Part shown: one piece after another, positions 46,652 to 59,089 of the stretch
Position numbering within the stretch: position 1 is the first letter of the stretch
How the letters are laid out: each line of letters starts with the position of its first letter
NCBI GenBank assembly: GCA_012064385.1
Contig: QRDG01002527.1
Location: 372,001-436,000, forward strand
Direction of reading: 5' to 3'
DNA from: Puccinellia tenuiflora
Lineage: Eukaryota > Streptophyta > Magnoliopsida > Poales > Poaceae
DNA: 64,000 nucleotides
The notes under the pieces: model-generated
Databases searched by the model: none
What the model saw: the letters and a program-made list of their open reading frames with translations, nothing else
What the model was told of the DNA's origin: nothing
Program-made: the position numbers and the translations under genes

Positions 46652-49600
46652 GCATGATTTTGCCCTATTTAGATCAACAGAAATATAAGTGAGTAATTAA
46701 CGTGAAATCCACTTTGACCGACTCCCGGGTGCATATTAAAAAACAGATTTTCGAAATGTGGAGAATTCCGAACTAAAGCTTCAAGTAGTGGCACTCACGC
46801 GCGCTGATATGCTGTCGGGGCCGATCCAAAACACACGTGGCTCCTTTTTTTTAGAACAATCGTGGCTCCTTTCGATTCATTACTGGAAGGATACGGCGCG
46901 CTTTGCCTCCTTGCATTTGTTTCCTTGGTTCAGCTATCTTAATTTGCTAGGCTGCATATGGTTTGTGGAATAAAGCGCTTACTCGTACCAAGACATCTAG
47001 AAGTCTAGATATCCTTTATTGGGAAAGTAAAACATATTTCGCTAAACATCATGCTAACAAAGCCTAAGGAAGATGATCACATTGTTAATATAAGGGATGT
47101 ATTCGTGCAGATTCAGCCTATTAATACGCCTATTAACACTCTGTTGTTCTCTAGTGGTTATCCTTTCCAATAATAAATGGCCAAATCTTTTTGGCGCTGA
47201 CAATGCTCGGAAGAACATCAACATGCATGTTTAATCAATTGCTAGCCAAATTCAAACTTATGGAGTACAATTTGAAAACAATACATACAGTGTGGGTACC
47301 AATACCCTGAAAATAAACTGCAATATATACGTGGTAAACACGACAAGGAAATTTGAGAATACGTGTACAATTAGATGAGCATTGAAATTGTGAAGAGTTT
47401 AGAGGTGTAACTGTGTAAGAAACTCGGAAAGTTAAAAAGGCGACGTACAATTGATCAGAAAGAAAAATGAAATATGCGTTGTGCAGTTTTATAAATGTGA
47501 ACATGTGAGAAGCTTCTGCAGGTGAATAGCTTAAAAAATGTGACAATGAGTATCCACGACTCTACAATTTCTAATTTAAAAAACTGATGGGTCTTTTGGT
47601 GAATAGACACAAATAAATATATTAGTCCATTCAAATACCAACAACCATACTCTTGAACAGATTCACGAGCACCTCGATGTTTTAGCAACACATAGAGCTT
47701 ATTATCCAATTACAAATATATTTTATTATTTTTAGACAATGCGTCATGTTATGTCGGAAAAGGGTACACTTATGAATAAACATGTGAACTAATAAGACCT
47801 TTTTTCATGTAATACTCAAGAATGTGTGAGCATGTATAAGGAAATATAATACAAACAAATATCATGGGATCTCCATCTACTGTTGTTCATTTGTAAGAAA
47901 ATTTACATAATAGTGACCATTCTGGTCACCACTTCCTATTACTTTTAACCTCCTACCTTTGCCAATTTCTTCCCACGAGTACATCCATCAAGAGCTTCTT
48001 TGGTTTGTTTCTTCCAACTGGAGAATTGGTTTGGATTTGAAGAATGGAACAAAAACACAGGTGCATATCAGGATTATGTTTACTAACCAAAGGTTTCCCA
48101 AATGGCATATACAAAATAAGAAGTGCAAGGCATAAGCATCCAGCTACAACAATATTACATTAGGACATCAAACATGGTCCTTTCTCAAGCAAGTTACTTA
48201 TCGATAGGTACATAACAGTAGAATGGGATGAAATGTGCTAATGCAAAGGTTAACAAGGGCTATTTTACTGCTCAAGATAGCTTGGAGTATGTACGAAACT
48301 TAACATATACCGCTGGCTAAGCATGACCTTAGTTTGTTTACCATGCTTGTTGTACAAAAAAAATAGAGGTAAACGAGCTTAATGTGATGGATTCTACCAG
48401 AAATATGGATAAATACCTGAGGACAATTGATTTCACACAAAACCGTATGCATCGCTCAGGTCATAGCTAATGGAAAGAAAAAGAAGACCTCCACAGCCGC
48501 CATACATAGAAAATAACACATCATGTATAGGTACATCATTGTTATACCCATCAAGATGGAATATTGTAAACTTTACAGATCTCAAGTTTCCAAGATGGAA
48601 ATGGGATTTCAAGGAACTGATGGGTTTCTGTTACAATATCTCTAGTGTAATCTAAGTGAACACAAATTTTCCACCAACAACCACCCCACTTTTAACACAA
48701 CATATCCCTTCTGTCCTAAGGTTTCTGCTAGTAAACAGTGTAGGTTACCCAATTGAATACATACATGTATCGCCAAAAAAAATGAACTCTCCAACTCCAT
48801 ACATAATATTCCTTTTCCATAGCATAAAGATTGTACTATTCCTCATGTGAAATGCAGATATCATGATTTTGCTAATCACATCATCTATGGTGACGTGAAA
48901 GTATTTCAGTAAGGCAAGAGTTAGCAATATACTTTGATGATATGAAAATATAGAATTATTTATTTTACTATCTACCCATTGCTAGAGAAACCCGAAGGGG
49001 AGGAAGGGAGGCCAAAACATAGTTAGTTTCTTACAGAGAAGAAATATCAAAATTGGCATTATACATAGATATAAAGCTCACAAAAGAATTCAGTACAATT
49101 TATGATGAAGGGCCTACAAAACTACCATGCACATACTATTTCTTAGAAATTAGGTTGAACGCAACTCAACGAAAAATTACAAAACTCTCTCTAATTTTCC
49201 CCACAAATTAAAGGACGTAACATGGGAAACAAAATTGTGATCGAAAATGAGCAAATCAAATACTTTACCTGGAATAACACTATTTTATGGTGCTATTAGC
49301 ATGCTTCTTTGAATTTAATTACACAGTGGAACATCAGAACAAAATTATCTTTGGAGGGAGAAGCCAATCCCGCAATGCATGAGTTGGATGATAGATATGG
49401 TGAAATTCAAGTTAAGTAGCACACGGACATTTGTAGTAATTTTATCTGGGAGATGTTGTAGTAACTTGAGAATATGTAATTGGGACATATGATAGGACTG
49501 ATGATTAGTGGTACATCACTGCAATAACAAAATCCTAAAGTAAAGTATAGTGATGTGTCAATGTGTATTGTATTATTGTTTTTTTCAAAGATGGGATCCG

Positions 49601-52127
49601 ATTAAATAATGTACTGAAATGATATAGATTTCTCTTACCTGTATGACCCCTTATGATACTGCATTGTTCTTATTACAAAACTAAATACATAAATTATTTA
49701 ACCTGCAAGTGAAAACATGTTACAATATAAGTAATGTTTCTATCTGTTTTTTAACAACATCTTAGGCGAACATCTATAGGTAAAAGTTGTCCCTGAGGGC
49801 ATGTAGGTTTTCTTCCAACTTATGTAAATTTTCTCTATCAGAACAAAGTAGAACATATCAGGTTACTGTTCCAAGAAATTAAAAGTCTAAGAGGATACCC
49901 ATAATGATGGAGTGTTTTTACTCAATGACATATTGAAACATTGAGGCACACCCGATTATCATGTAGCATGTCGACAATTGGCATCAGACATCAACCTGAC
50001 ATACCAGTTTATCCTAGACGTACTCTCTCTTCTGTGTGGAAATAGATGCCAGTTTCGCCATATTCTTGCTTCTGAATAATGCGATAGTGTAAAATCAGTG
50101 AAGTTCATCTGATTAAGAGATCACAACTAAGATTGAGCAATATAAAAATTAAAAGAGAAGCCAGGATAGCAATATGCACCAACGTACTGCACATAACACT
50201 CGGAGTGGTTTGACCTATGAATTTGTGAACAAATTATTGACTGAATTAACGTGCCTGACAATCTAACAGGAAAATACAAAATCTGAAGCATTAGAATATC
50301 AGTTCAGAAGGAGATAAATAAACAAAGTCATGTATTTACAAAGTTAGCCACAAAGTTTGTCGTTCACAAAAATATGAAGCCTCTTTCATGAACTATTTTA
50401 TTGGTGAGGGCGGGGTAAAATCGTCCCGACCAAACACTTCATAATGTAAAGACCGCAATCATTAGAACAATATCTAAGAGTATATCAAAATAATATTATT
50501 AATTCGAGAGAACAAAAGCATATCTGATGGAGATATGTAGCAAACTGAATTTATTACGGTAACTTCTAAATGATATAGTGGTACAACTTGCAAGTAGAAA
50601 ATGAAGCAACTAATTACAAGAACATAAGATGCAGAAGTACTTAGCAGAAAAACTCCGGGAGTACCATTCTTTGCTCAGCACTTCGTTTCGCCAACCTGTT
50701 GGTGCTGCCACTGTACCAAAACTGTCTTCAATGTACACTGAAAAAGTTGAAATTTGACGAAGCCATGTTGTGGAGTAGAGAGGCTGCAGAAGCTGCATGA
50801 TTTCGGAAGCCCTTTGCTTAATTTTGCTGCCACATAGAGTCGGGGTGCTGCTGTGAGTTGCACATGAAGATGTAGGATGGGGGAGGTATAATCTGATGGG
50901 AGGCTAAACCGTAGATGACCCAAGGTAAAAAAATTGGCACAAAAACAAGTCTACTCATTAAAATAAAGGATCTATCCTTTCCGGTCCTTTCTTCAAATTT
51001 TTGGAATAATTGCTTATGAAGGTTTATATAACATCAAAATTGAGTGTTTTGCTATATAAGATTGGACTTCAAACATCATAACTGATAGAAAAAATTGAAA
51101 TCAAAGGGAGAAATAAACTGTTATTTCTGCTGCTTGATGTCGGTCGTGGAGGCGCACGTCTGCTTGGAATTTCTTCATGACTCAGTTGTTGTTGTCGCCG
51201 CCAACGCATAAGCTGCCGCCTCTTCTTCTTCTACCTCCACCTCCGCTGCTAGGGTAATCCAAGCAATCTCATATTCCTAGTCCATTGGCGGGACGCGGTG
51301 CTCGGACTGAGGAGGCTGCAGGCGGAGCACTGCGGCGGCTCCCGGGAGCAGCTGCTCAAATACGAGAGGAGCCGCTGAGAGGTGGGAGCCGAACAGCGGC
51401 TGCGCTGGCGTGCGACAGCCGGTGGCCAAAGAGGAGACCGAGTAGCGGCGCGAGCTCTGAGCGTGGTGTGGGTGGGGGCGTCGCGATGGGGAATTGGGGA
51501 ATTATTATCCAACAGACGCGTGATTGCCTCTCGAGTCTTGACCTGATTGCCTAGCGCCCCCACCACAAAAATAGTTGTAAAAAATTGAACCGACCTTACC
51601 ACCTCAGACCCACCCATTTCAGAGACTGCAGGCGGGCCCTAAAAGCAAAAAATCGGTGGATCAACCACAGCTCAGGAAATCCAGGGAGCTTAGATGTTGG
51701 AGTGATTTGCTCATCAGCATCATCGATCTATTAGGGCACTAATAAGCACGCGGGTGCAATGATCACGCCGTTATCGGCCATCATTACTGGAGTACTCCTC
51801 CTTATGAATTGCTCGTGACCCGCGCGCGAGAAAGGTGACTGAACAGTGAGCGCGTATTATTTATACAATAACGTATTTGTACTACTACTACGAGAGTCGC
51901 AATGAAGCGCATACGTTGGTGCGTGAGATCGAGGATTCATTCATTCACTCCGGACAGGACAGCCCGCGTCTACCGTGATCCACGAGCGTACCTCCCTCCC
52001 TCGATCCGGTCACGGTATTCTTATACAATCATATATACGTGCGTGCATACTGGAGTTCACATACAACTTCCACCCGTACTTAAGGGCGCTCGGTGGACAA
52101 ACAACCAGGCGCGACAGGCTACTTATA
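46652..52127. other. Intergenic stretch with no recognised gene
   Basis: 46700-51130 is AT-rich with only short ORFs and no transposon ends that I can define. 51130-51620 is GC-rich and on the minus strand looks like a possible transcript leader (longest ORF 122 codons, no known motif). It could be a non-coding transcript, a gene relic or an old transposon. Confidence 0.3.
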
Positions 52128-52255
52128 TACTTCCTCCGTCCTAAAAAGGATGTCATAGATTTGTTTAAATTTGAATGTATCTAGACATGATTTAGTGTAT
52201 AGATATATTCAAATTTTGACAAATCTGTGACATCCTTTTTGAGACGGAGGGAGTA
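52128..52255. mobile_element. Stowaway MITE
   Basis: 128 bp from TACTTCCTCCGTCCTAAAAA to TTTTTGAGACGGAGGGAGTA, TA at both edges, with extended inverted arms (AGGATGTCATAGATTTG against CAAATCTGTGACATCCT). A textbook Triticeae Stowaway. Confidence 0.93.
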
Positions 52256-52321
52256 TATTATACGAACGGAACACTAGCGAGTAGCGACTGACAGGGAGGC
52301 CCGGCCGTGTTGACTTTATAG

Positions 52322-52390
52322 TACTCCCTCTGATCTGTTTTGAGTGTCGCTGAAAATGAGCTAGCACCACTCACGACACTTTTTTAGGAT
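52322..52390. mobile_element. Partial Stowaway-like element
   Basis: Begins TACTCCCTCTGATCTGTTTT and has a weak partner for the inner GTGTCG motif (ACGACACTTTTTT), but the closing GGAGGGAGTA terminus is missing. Confidence 0.4.
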
Positions 52391-52719
52391 TAGAGCAGGG
52401 GCGTACCCACATACAAGCAAGGGGTACACAGGATACCCCGTCCAAATCAGTTTCTTTGGTACATTTTATGTATTTCTAGCTTGTGACACCCCTAAATTAA
52501 GATAAAAAATGTGAATGACTTATACCAAGACACCGGGTCGTTTTCTCTCTAGGTCCGGAGTACCTTTTTTATGGACACGTACTGATTATTGCCGCCGTTG
52601 GACCCACCTGCAAGCTAGCTAGTCAACAAAACTCAGAAGCACCTAGCAAGTGCAAGTAGTAATCCAAGGCCGCACCGCAACGCGAGAGAAGTACGTACGT
52701 TCGCCATACCCATAATAAG

Positions 52720-52990
52720 GGACAATTTTGTTTCTGCCACACTAGTTTTTGTCCATTTTGCTTTTGCCAATCTAAATTTTGACATTTTTCTTTTGGTCTG
52801 TCAGTTCTTGGGAATACATCATTTTTGTCCTATGTGGGACAAAACCAAAATAAAAATGATGAAATTTCATTTTGCTTTAGCCCATACTCTTGTTGTTTTG
52901 GTTTTGGTTTTGCCACTTAAAAGGGTAAAAACAAAATATTAAAATTTAGAGTGGCAAAAGTAAAATAGGCAAAAACAAAAATTTTCCCCA
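52720..52990. mobile_element. Mutator-like MITE with 8-bp target duplication
   Basis: Inverted arms of about 70 bp: GGACAATTTTGTTTCTGCC at the left, GGCAAAAACAAAAATTTTCC at the right. ATAATAAG flanks both sides (52712-52719 and 52991-52998); a ninth base differs. Non-coding. Confidence 0.8.
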
Positions 52991-53116
52991 ATAATAAGCC
53001 GGGTAGGGAGAGAGAGAGAGTGATACGACCGGCGCATCACGTTTAAGACGCCATCAGCTAGCTAGCTTGCGCCCAAGCAAAACCGGCCGGATCCCGGGTC
53101 CATGGACAAGTTAAGT

Positions 53117-54030
53117 GAGGACATATGTTGTTTGTATTTCCCGCTGGGAGATTAGCTAGCTCTGGTTGTGGTGCCGGATGATCGATCGATGGGTGCAATG
53201 ATAAGAGGGAGGGCCGGGGGCGAGGAGCGTGGAACAGCGTCCAGCTTTTCGGAGGTGGCCGCACGGACGCCGGCGGTCCCGCCGCGAGCCGCCGACCCGG
53301 CCGGCCGGACACATGCCGGTGTAGTGTACCTTCCTCTCCTCCCCTTTCCGGCGGTGCGCTAGTGCTGATATGCGGGGCGGGCGGCAAGTGGAAATATTAG
53401 CCGCCGGAGCTCTCGCTCGATCCGGATCATACCGCGCCGACGCTGAACAGGAGAGAAAATTGCGGATAACACTAATATTTGGTGTCAAAGTTGAACACAG
53501 AAATAAAACATGTTTTACAGCAGACCTCGGTTTTTAGGTAATACGTTGCACCGACCCTAAACGGATGATTTAGAGGCTTAACAACGTATCTAACATGTGG
53601 TTCCATATGTCTATACGTCCATCATAATTATACGACTGTTTAGAAATGACAATATAATTAAAAGTTGCCAAAAACATAGTCATAATAAAAACATGCACAT
53701 TATAAAATATAGATATTATGTAGGTACAAAATGTGCATATAAAATAGAGATACAATTTTTTATTTACATAATCTCTATGTTTTCTACCTTTATACCGTTA
53801 TTTTTTTCATATAATTGTGATATACGTATAAAATAAGGACCCACATGTTAGATACGCTGTTAAGCTTCTATTTCATCTATTTGGCCTAGGTGCAACGTAT
53901 TACCCCAAAAGCTGGGATCTGCTGCAAAACATATTTTGTTTATGTGTTTTGTGCAACTTTAACACCAAACATTGGTGTTATCTGTAATTTCCTCTGCACT
54001 GGACGTCTGGACCTGGACCAGAACACATGC
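53117..54030 (+). repeat. Local duplication, copy 1 (contains the MITE insertion)
   Basis: TTGTTTGTATTTCCCGCTGGGA, GGGCGGCAAGTGGAA, GAGCTCTCGCTCGATCCGGATCAT and CTGGACGTCTGGAC reappear in the same order at 54425-54680. In this copy the 542-bp MITE at 53452 separates CTGAACAGG from CTGGACGTC. Confidence 0.8.
53452..53993. mobile_element. Long-TIR Mutator-like MITE, copy 2
   Basis: Inverted arms of about 130 bp (left AGAGAAAATTGCGGATAACA, right GTGTTATCTGTAATTTCCT). Flanking 9-mers CTGAACAGG (53443-53451) and CTGCACTGG (53994-54002) each differ by one base from CTGAACTGG, which is the uninterrupted sequence in the second duplicated copy near 54617. This supports a 9-bp Mutator-type target duplication. 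Same family as 44026-44917. Confidence 0.85.
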
Positions 54031-54424
54031 ATATGTCTCCTCTTCGGAGCTTGTCTTCAAAATAGAAGCCGCTTGTCTCGGTATGAAGAGCCATCTATTT
54101 CGTATATGTCGGCGTGGGCTTCTCGATGCCGCTACGGTGAAGGCTTTCTTAGGTGGTCTCTTCGGCGAAATCGGAGTCGCTTGCTCGGAGAGAAGTGATG
54201 ACGATGCCGCTGGTGGGCCACCTCGACGACGGTCCTCGTTTATAGCGGTGCGCGAGCGGTTCGTGTTGGTACGTAACCATGGTGGATGTGTGTGTGCGCG
54301 CGCCCTCGAAGCGTGCGTGTTCCATGCATAACGGTTTGCGACAGTGATTGTATTTTGCGCTAAGTAACTAGTGGACTCTCTTCGACCTTTTAAATATATA
54401 CATGCTTTGTTAAAGAGAAAAAAT

Positions 54425-54680
54425 AGCTGTTTGTATTTCCGCTGGGATATCATTAGCTCTGGATCGATGGGTGTGCAACGATAGAGGGATGTGTAGTGTA
54501 CGCTCCTCACCTTTTGTATGCGTGGCGGGCGGCAAGTGGAATGAATATTATTAGGCAGCCCAGAGTCCCAGACCATACCGTTGAGCTCTCGCTCGATCCG
54601 GATCATGCCGCTGACGCTGAACTGGACGTCTGGACGAATGGACCAGACCGAGAACACATACATGTAACATGCATATGTGT
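54425..54680 (+). repeat. Local duplication, copy 2 (empty MITE site)
   Basis: Diverged, shorter copy of 53117-54030 that lacks the MITE and reads GCTGAACTGGACGTCTGGAC across the site. Non-coding. Confidence 0.8.
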
Positions 54681-54880
54681 AGCGATGACTAGTGTGTGTT
54701 AAGGTGTGTGTGATGGGGAGGTCTGGTTGCGGGTTCGCGACAAGTTCCTGTCCCCCGCCACCTAAAAGCCACATGTCTCGCTTTTCTGTTTATCCACGGC
54801 CGTCGGCAACCGGTCGGTAGGCAGCCACGCATCGTCCGTCCTCCAGGTCCTACACCACACCACGCTGCTTCACTCCCAGC

Positions 54881-55581
54881 TAGAGATGGCAATGGGTACC
54901 CTGTACCCGCGTACCCTGCGGGTAAAAACCCTATTAGGGTAAGGGTTTGGGAATACGAAATACCCATGGGTACATAAATAGGGAAATCTTGTACCCATCG
55001 GGCAGAGCGGGTACGGGCATGGGGTTGCATAACCCATACCCGCCTGCCCTCGTACCCATATAAATTATGTCAATTGGGGCTTATTCTAATTAAATCTAAC
55101 CTAATTTTCTAATTCCGCATAGGCACTAGGCAGGTCAACTCGAGAAGAGCCACAATTGATCGAGATGGCATACGTACAAGCTTCAACTCCGTCCCATAAT
55201 CCGGTGATCTAAAAGAGTAAATGGCGCTAGATTAAATCCCTAGTAGATAATCGTTGCTTGCCATAAACAGATACACTGCGTCGTTGCTACGCGTTTCTCC
55301 ATACGAGGATTGAGTTTATGAATTTAATTGTGTAGACTACATGTTGTTGTTTATAACTATGTATTGTCACATTATCTCAGTTTTTTTTGGCTCAATTGAT
55401 ATTTGTTTAAAATGCGGGTTTTTTTACCCGTGGGTATCCCTTTACCCTGTCGGGGGAAGGGTATGGGAAAAACTTGTACCCGCTTACGGGTATGGGTACG
55501 GGTGATGGGCAAACTTGGGAGGCACGGGTAAGGGTATGGGATGGCTCCACCCGCACCCATACCCTGCGGGTGCCATCCCTA
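54881..55581. mobile_element. Non-autonomous hAT element with 8-bp target duplication
   Basis: 701 bp with termini TAGAGATGGCA and TGCCATCCCTA, flanked by CTCCCAGC at 54873-54880 and 55582-55589. Both ends hold many GGGTACCC/GGGTATGGG-type motifs in opposite orientation. No transposase coding. Confidence 0.95.
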
Positions 55582-55800
55582 CTCCCAGCCGAGGCCTGCC
55601 AATCCGTGGAGTGGTGTCCTGGACGCCAGCGCTTCCAGCCTCCCAGGCCTAATCGCCACGGTAATGCATGGGGGTGGACCTTTGTGTAGGTAGGTGATCA
55701 TGGGCCGTGGCCTGCCCTTAAAATTCTGCAGTCCATCATAAGAAAACTTCAAGCTCCATCACTTCATTCGGGCTGGAATCATAAAACGGCGCTGCTATAC

Positions 55801-56884
55801 GAGTAAAATGCATCGGTAGTACTTGAAATTGTCAGGGGTGGTCACTTTGGTCATCGTACTCATCAAATACCGTTTTACGGTCACTGAATACATGTCTAAG
55901 TTTCATCTACGGTCACTGGTAGCAGGTGCAGCGATGTATTTGACGACATGGCACGATGGGATCCACCTGTCATACCACATAGGGTCCCAATTGTGCAATA
56001 GTTTATGCAAAAAAGTCCCCTCCAGATGAGCGCTGGTGGCGCTCGCTCCCTGGTGCGCTGGTACCTGAGCTGCGAGCAACGGGGTCCGACGACGAGTACT
56101 GCTGCTGCCAACCCGCGCATCAGCCAGCCATTTGTTGCATAGCTCGGTAGGCAAGCGTGCATGAGCTTAGCTTGCCGTCCACGCGTGTATAGATTGCTCG
56201 GCTAGCTGGTGCTTGCAACATCGAGCGAGGGCAAGCAGGCTGGTCATTGGGAAAAAATGAGTACGGCGACGGCGAGCTCACCAGGACGATGGCGAGGACG
56301 ACGTGGAGGGAAAAGAGGCAGGGGCGTTGCTTCGGCTGCTTGCTCATTAGGACGTGCAGGGATGCATGGCTCGACACAGTTATCAGCAGCAGTTGAGGGC
56401 GACGGAGGCCGGGAGCTCCATGGCGTTCGATGGCGGCGCCGGTTGGATGTGAAGAAGACAGCGGCGCCGGCACCGGCGCCAGCCCCTCTAGTGGTGACTA
56501 CTTCCTTACGGTCGCTCCGACGATGAGCTCGCCTGCCGATTTGCCTCAAGCCCCGCCGCTGCCGGAGTCCTCGGGAGTATGCGCGAGCAACTGCGCGGCG
56601 ACGGGCGCCTCGGTGGAGGCCAGAGGCGAGGCCTCCTTTTTCTCCTCAAGCGTCTCGCGGCTCCTCGCGGTAGGGACAGCCGGACTGCTACTAGCTATTT
56701 TTTTTGTAAAAGTTTATTGACCGGTCAACCAGTGCCACGTAATCAAATACACTGCGCCATCGAACCCAGTGACCGTAGATGATCCCCAAAGCTGTCTTCT
56801 ATTACCGTAAAACAGTATTCCTTGAGTACGATGAACAAAGCGCTCCTCTTCGACAAGTTGAAGTACCATCGATGTATTTTACTC
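55801..56884. mobile_element. Pack-MULE-like Mutator element
   Basis: Starts GAGTAAAATGCATCG and ends with the near-perfect inverse CGATGTATTTTACTC. The inverted similarity extends about 170 bp inward at each end (for example CATCTACGGTCACTGG near 55905 against CCAGTGACCGTAGATGAT near 56767). Flanking 9-mers are CTGCTATAC (55792-55800) and CTGCTATAT (56885-56893). The GC-rich interior (about 56040-56700) looks gene-derived and has open frames on both strands, but I cannot name the source. Confidence 0.85.
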
Positions 56885-57119
56885 CTGCTATATATATACG
56901 TACGATAAATTTAGTACGATTCACGTACGATCCTAGCGAACTTGCCGCACACGCGGGGCAACGAGCAGTTTGGGATCGGACCGGCTCCTGGTTGTGGGAC
57001 CGACCTCTTAAATAACCATTTTTTTCTTTAATCCTTATCCCTTTGATAAAGTTTAGACAGAGTGTTCTAAAGCCATTTTCCTTTTTAGTGAAATAGCCCT
57101 AAAAAAAAATATTCTTTTA

Positions 57120-57670
57120 CATGGGACTCGGACCGCGTAGCTGACCCTGGAGCGGTGCGCAGAGCTGGAAGCGGAGATGCGTGCCCGGGAGAGGAAGGAT
57201 GAAGTCCCGAGTGCGGTCGCGGATGTCGACGTGGCCGGGGGCGGAGACGGCGAGGGCATGGTGGATGTGGCCGACAACGACCACGCCGTCGAGGGCGAGG
57301 GAGTCGCTGTCAACCACGGCGTCCTGGGCTGAGAAGCGATCCCCTCTTACTCGAAGAGAACCGCGCCATCCTCAAATCCTTTTAGGCCACCCACCGATCT
57401 CCGCCTCGACGAGGATATACCCCTTGCCGCCAACAACCATGAGGCCTACGATTCTGTCTCCGGCTCCGGCGTGGATATCGTTGTCATCTCGGACGACGAG
57501 TAGGTGCCCCTCGCTACCAACGACCACGAGGTCGACGCCTCCGTCTCCGGCTTCGGCGTGGACATCGTTGTCATCTCGGACGACGAGTAGGTGCCCCTCG
57601 CCGCCAACGACCACGAGGCCGACGACTCCGTCTCCGGTGTAGACATCATTGTAGTCTCAGACGACGAGTA
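57120..57670 (+). pseudogene. Decayed acidic-repeat coding fragment
   Basis: In one frame: LERCAELEAEMRARERKDEV, then VADVDVAGGGDGEGMVDVAD, a stop, then two 87/81-bp spaced repeats of SGVDIVVISDDE followed each time by TAG. The reading frame between stops stays conserved (VPLA.NDHE...). It looks like part of a once-coding sequence with an internal repeat. Origin not recognised. Confidence 0.45.
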
Positions 57671-57832
57671 GGTGTAGCCTCCAAGTTAATTTTTTATATA
57701 TTTTGTTGTCATGCTAAACTTGCCCTGTTGGTGAACCGCTAGATGTATTTTGCTGTAACTCCGATCAAACATGTCCATAATATTGATTTTGACAGTGTTC
57801 GGGCAGTACTGTAGGTTTTGGTTTGGCCATAC

Positions 57833-57931
57833 TTTTTTTTTTTGAAAGATCCAGCAATTGCTGGCTTCAAATTATATTAGCAGAAAAAGAAGTTACATGG
57901 AGGCCCGGAGGCTGTAACAAAATGGCCCGGA
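57833..57931 (-). mobile_element. 5'-truncated LINE copy with 13-bp target duplication
   Basis: An 11-nt T run (57833-57843) followed by 88 bp, flanked by GGTTTGGCCATAC at 57820-57832 and 57932-57944. The poly(A) is on the minus strand. A short dead copy. Confidence 0.8.
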
Positions 57932-58083
57932 GGTTTGGCCATACCTGGGCAAGGCAGAGAGGATTATTTAGAACAGAGCGGTATCTTATAAAAAAAAGCA
58001 TGCACAGAACGGTAGCTAGCATGAGGTGCAGAAAGTATCGAGTACAAGCATCGGACGTGAATCGTCGTACGTGAAGCAGTTTC

Positions 58084-58553
58084 TGTTGAAATTTACTAAT
58101 ATTTACTAGTGGGCCATTGGCCCAATAAATTAATAAATTCTGAAATTCTCATGGACCATTCATGCATGCAAGTGGTGGGACTAAAGATTAGTCCCATACT
58201 TCTAGTTAGATAAGAGTTGCACCAGCTTACAAAGTGAGCTCTACTAGCACTTGTATAAGCATAGAAAATAGAGATAATAAGAGAATGCCACACACGCCTC
58301 CGCCGGCCGCCTCGTCACGATACGACGCACCGCGGGTTGCGGAAATGAGCCGAGCCGATGGGTATCTTTTTGCTGTTCGGGAAAATTAATGAGTCAATTA
58401 ATTAGTAATTAACGGGCGCGTTAATCACTCAGCCGTTTCCGATTCTTTTGGATCGTGGGACTGTTATTGACTCTAACGTGGGGCTGTGCCCACGTCCTAC
58501 CCGACTCACACTACATATACAAGTTGAGCAAACCGTAGCCGCCTGTGAAAAAC
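58084..58553 (+). repeat. 5' LTR of the copia element
   Basis: Aligns with 63586-64000 over at least the first 400 bp with roughly 8% substitutions by eye plus small indels. The 3' border is uncertain: an end at GAAAAACA (about 58553) or at TTCAACA (59038) both fit a TG...CA rule, and no clean initiator-Met primer site is visible. Confidence 0.7.
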
Positions 58554-59089
58554 ATATGGTCTCTCGTCGTTCCAGTTCCAGAACCTTGCGTCACCGTTTT
58601 CCAAGTCTTCTCCATCCCGTATTCCGGCGTACACCGCTAGGCGGGACAATAGGCCTCCGGAACCCCGTTTCTTGTGATACCGTACGGGAGAGAGGCGATC
58701 AGGTTTTTGGGGAGCGCACTCGCGCGACTACTGGCTGCGACTTCTTCCCCAACGACGATTTCTTCCCCGACATCGGCAACCTCTTCATCGACGACATGAG
58801 TGACAACATTAACGCCAACGGGGCCAGCGGTTCCACTCCCGCTGCAGTGTACGTGTTTCTGTTCTTCCTCTTTGAAATCTTACTGTAGTTCGTATTCGTA
58901 CTATTGGCTGTAGATTGGATATGCTTATCTACGGTTTTAATAGATCACATGTTTACTTTATTAATCGTTGTTCCAGTCATGAATAGTTTCCTATTTTGTC
59001 GGATTAAATCATATGCTGAATTGCTCATATATTCAACAATCCAAAAACCTGATTATTGGCAATTTACTCCAACTGGTTTTATCGCGTCT

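Noticed and set aside
53959..54774. 271-codon minus-strand ORF
   Set aside because: Spans duplicated intergenic DNA and the edge of a Mutator-like MITE; no recognisable domain and no plausible promoter.
58448..58888. 146-codon ORF as a host gene
   Set aside because: Lies in the LTR and untranslated leader region of the copia element; the last part may be the gag N terminus but no host family is recognisable.
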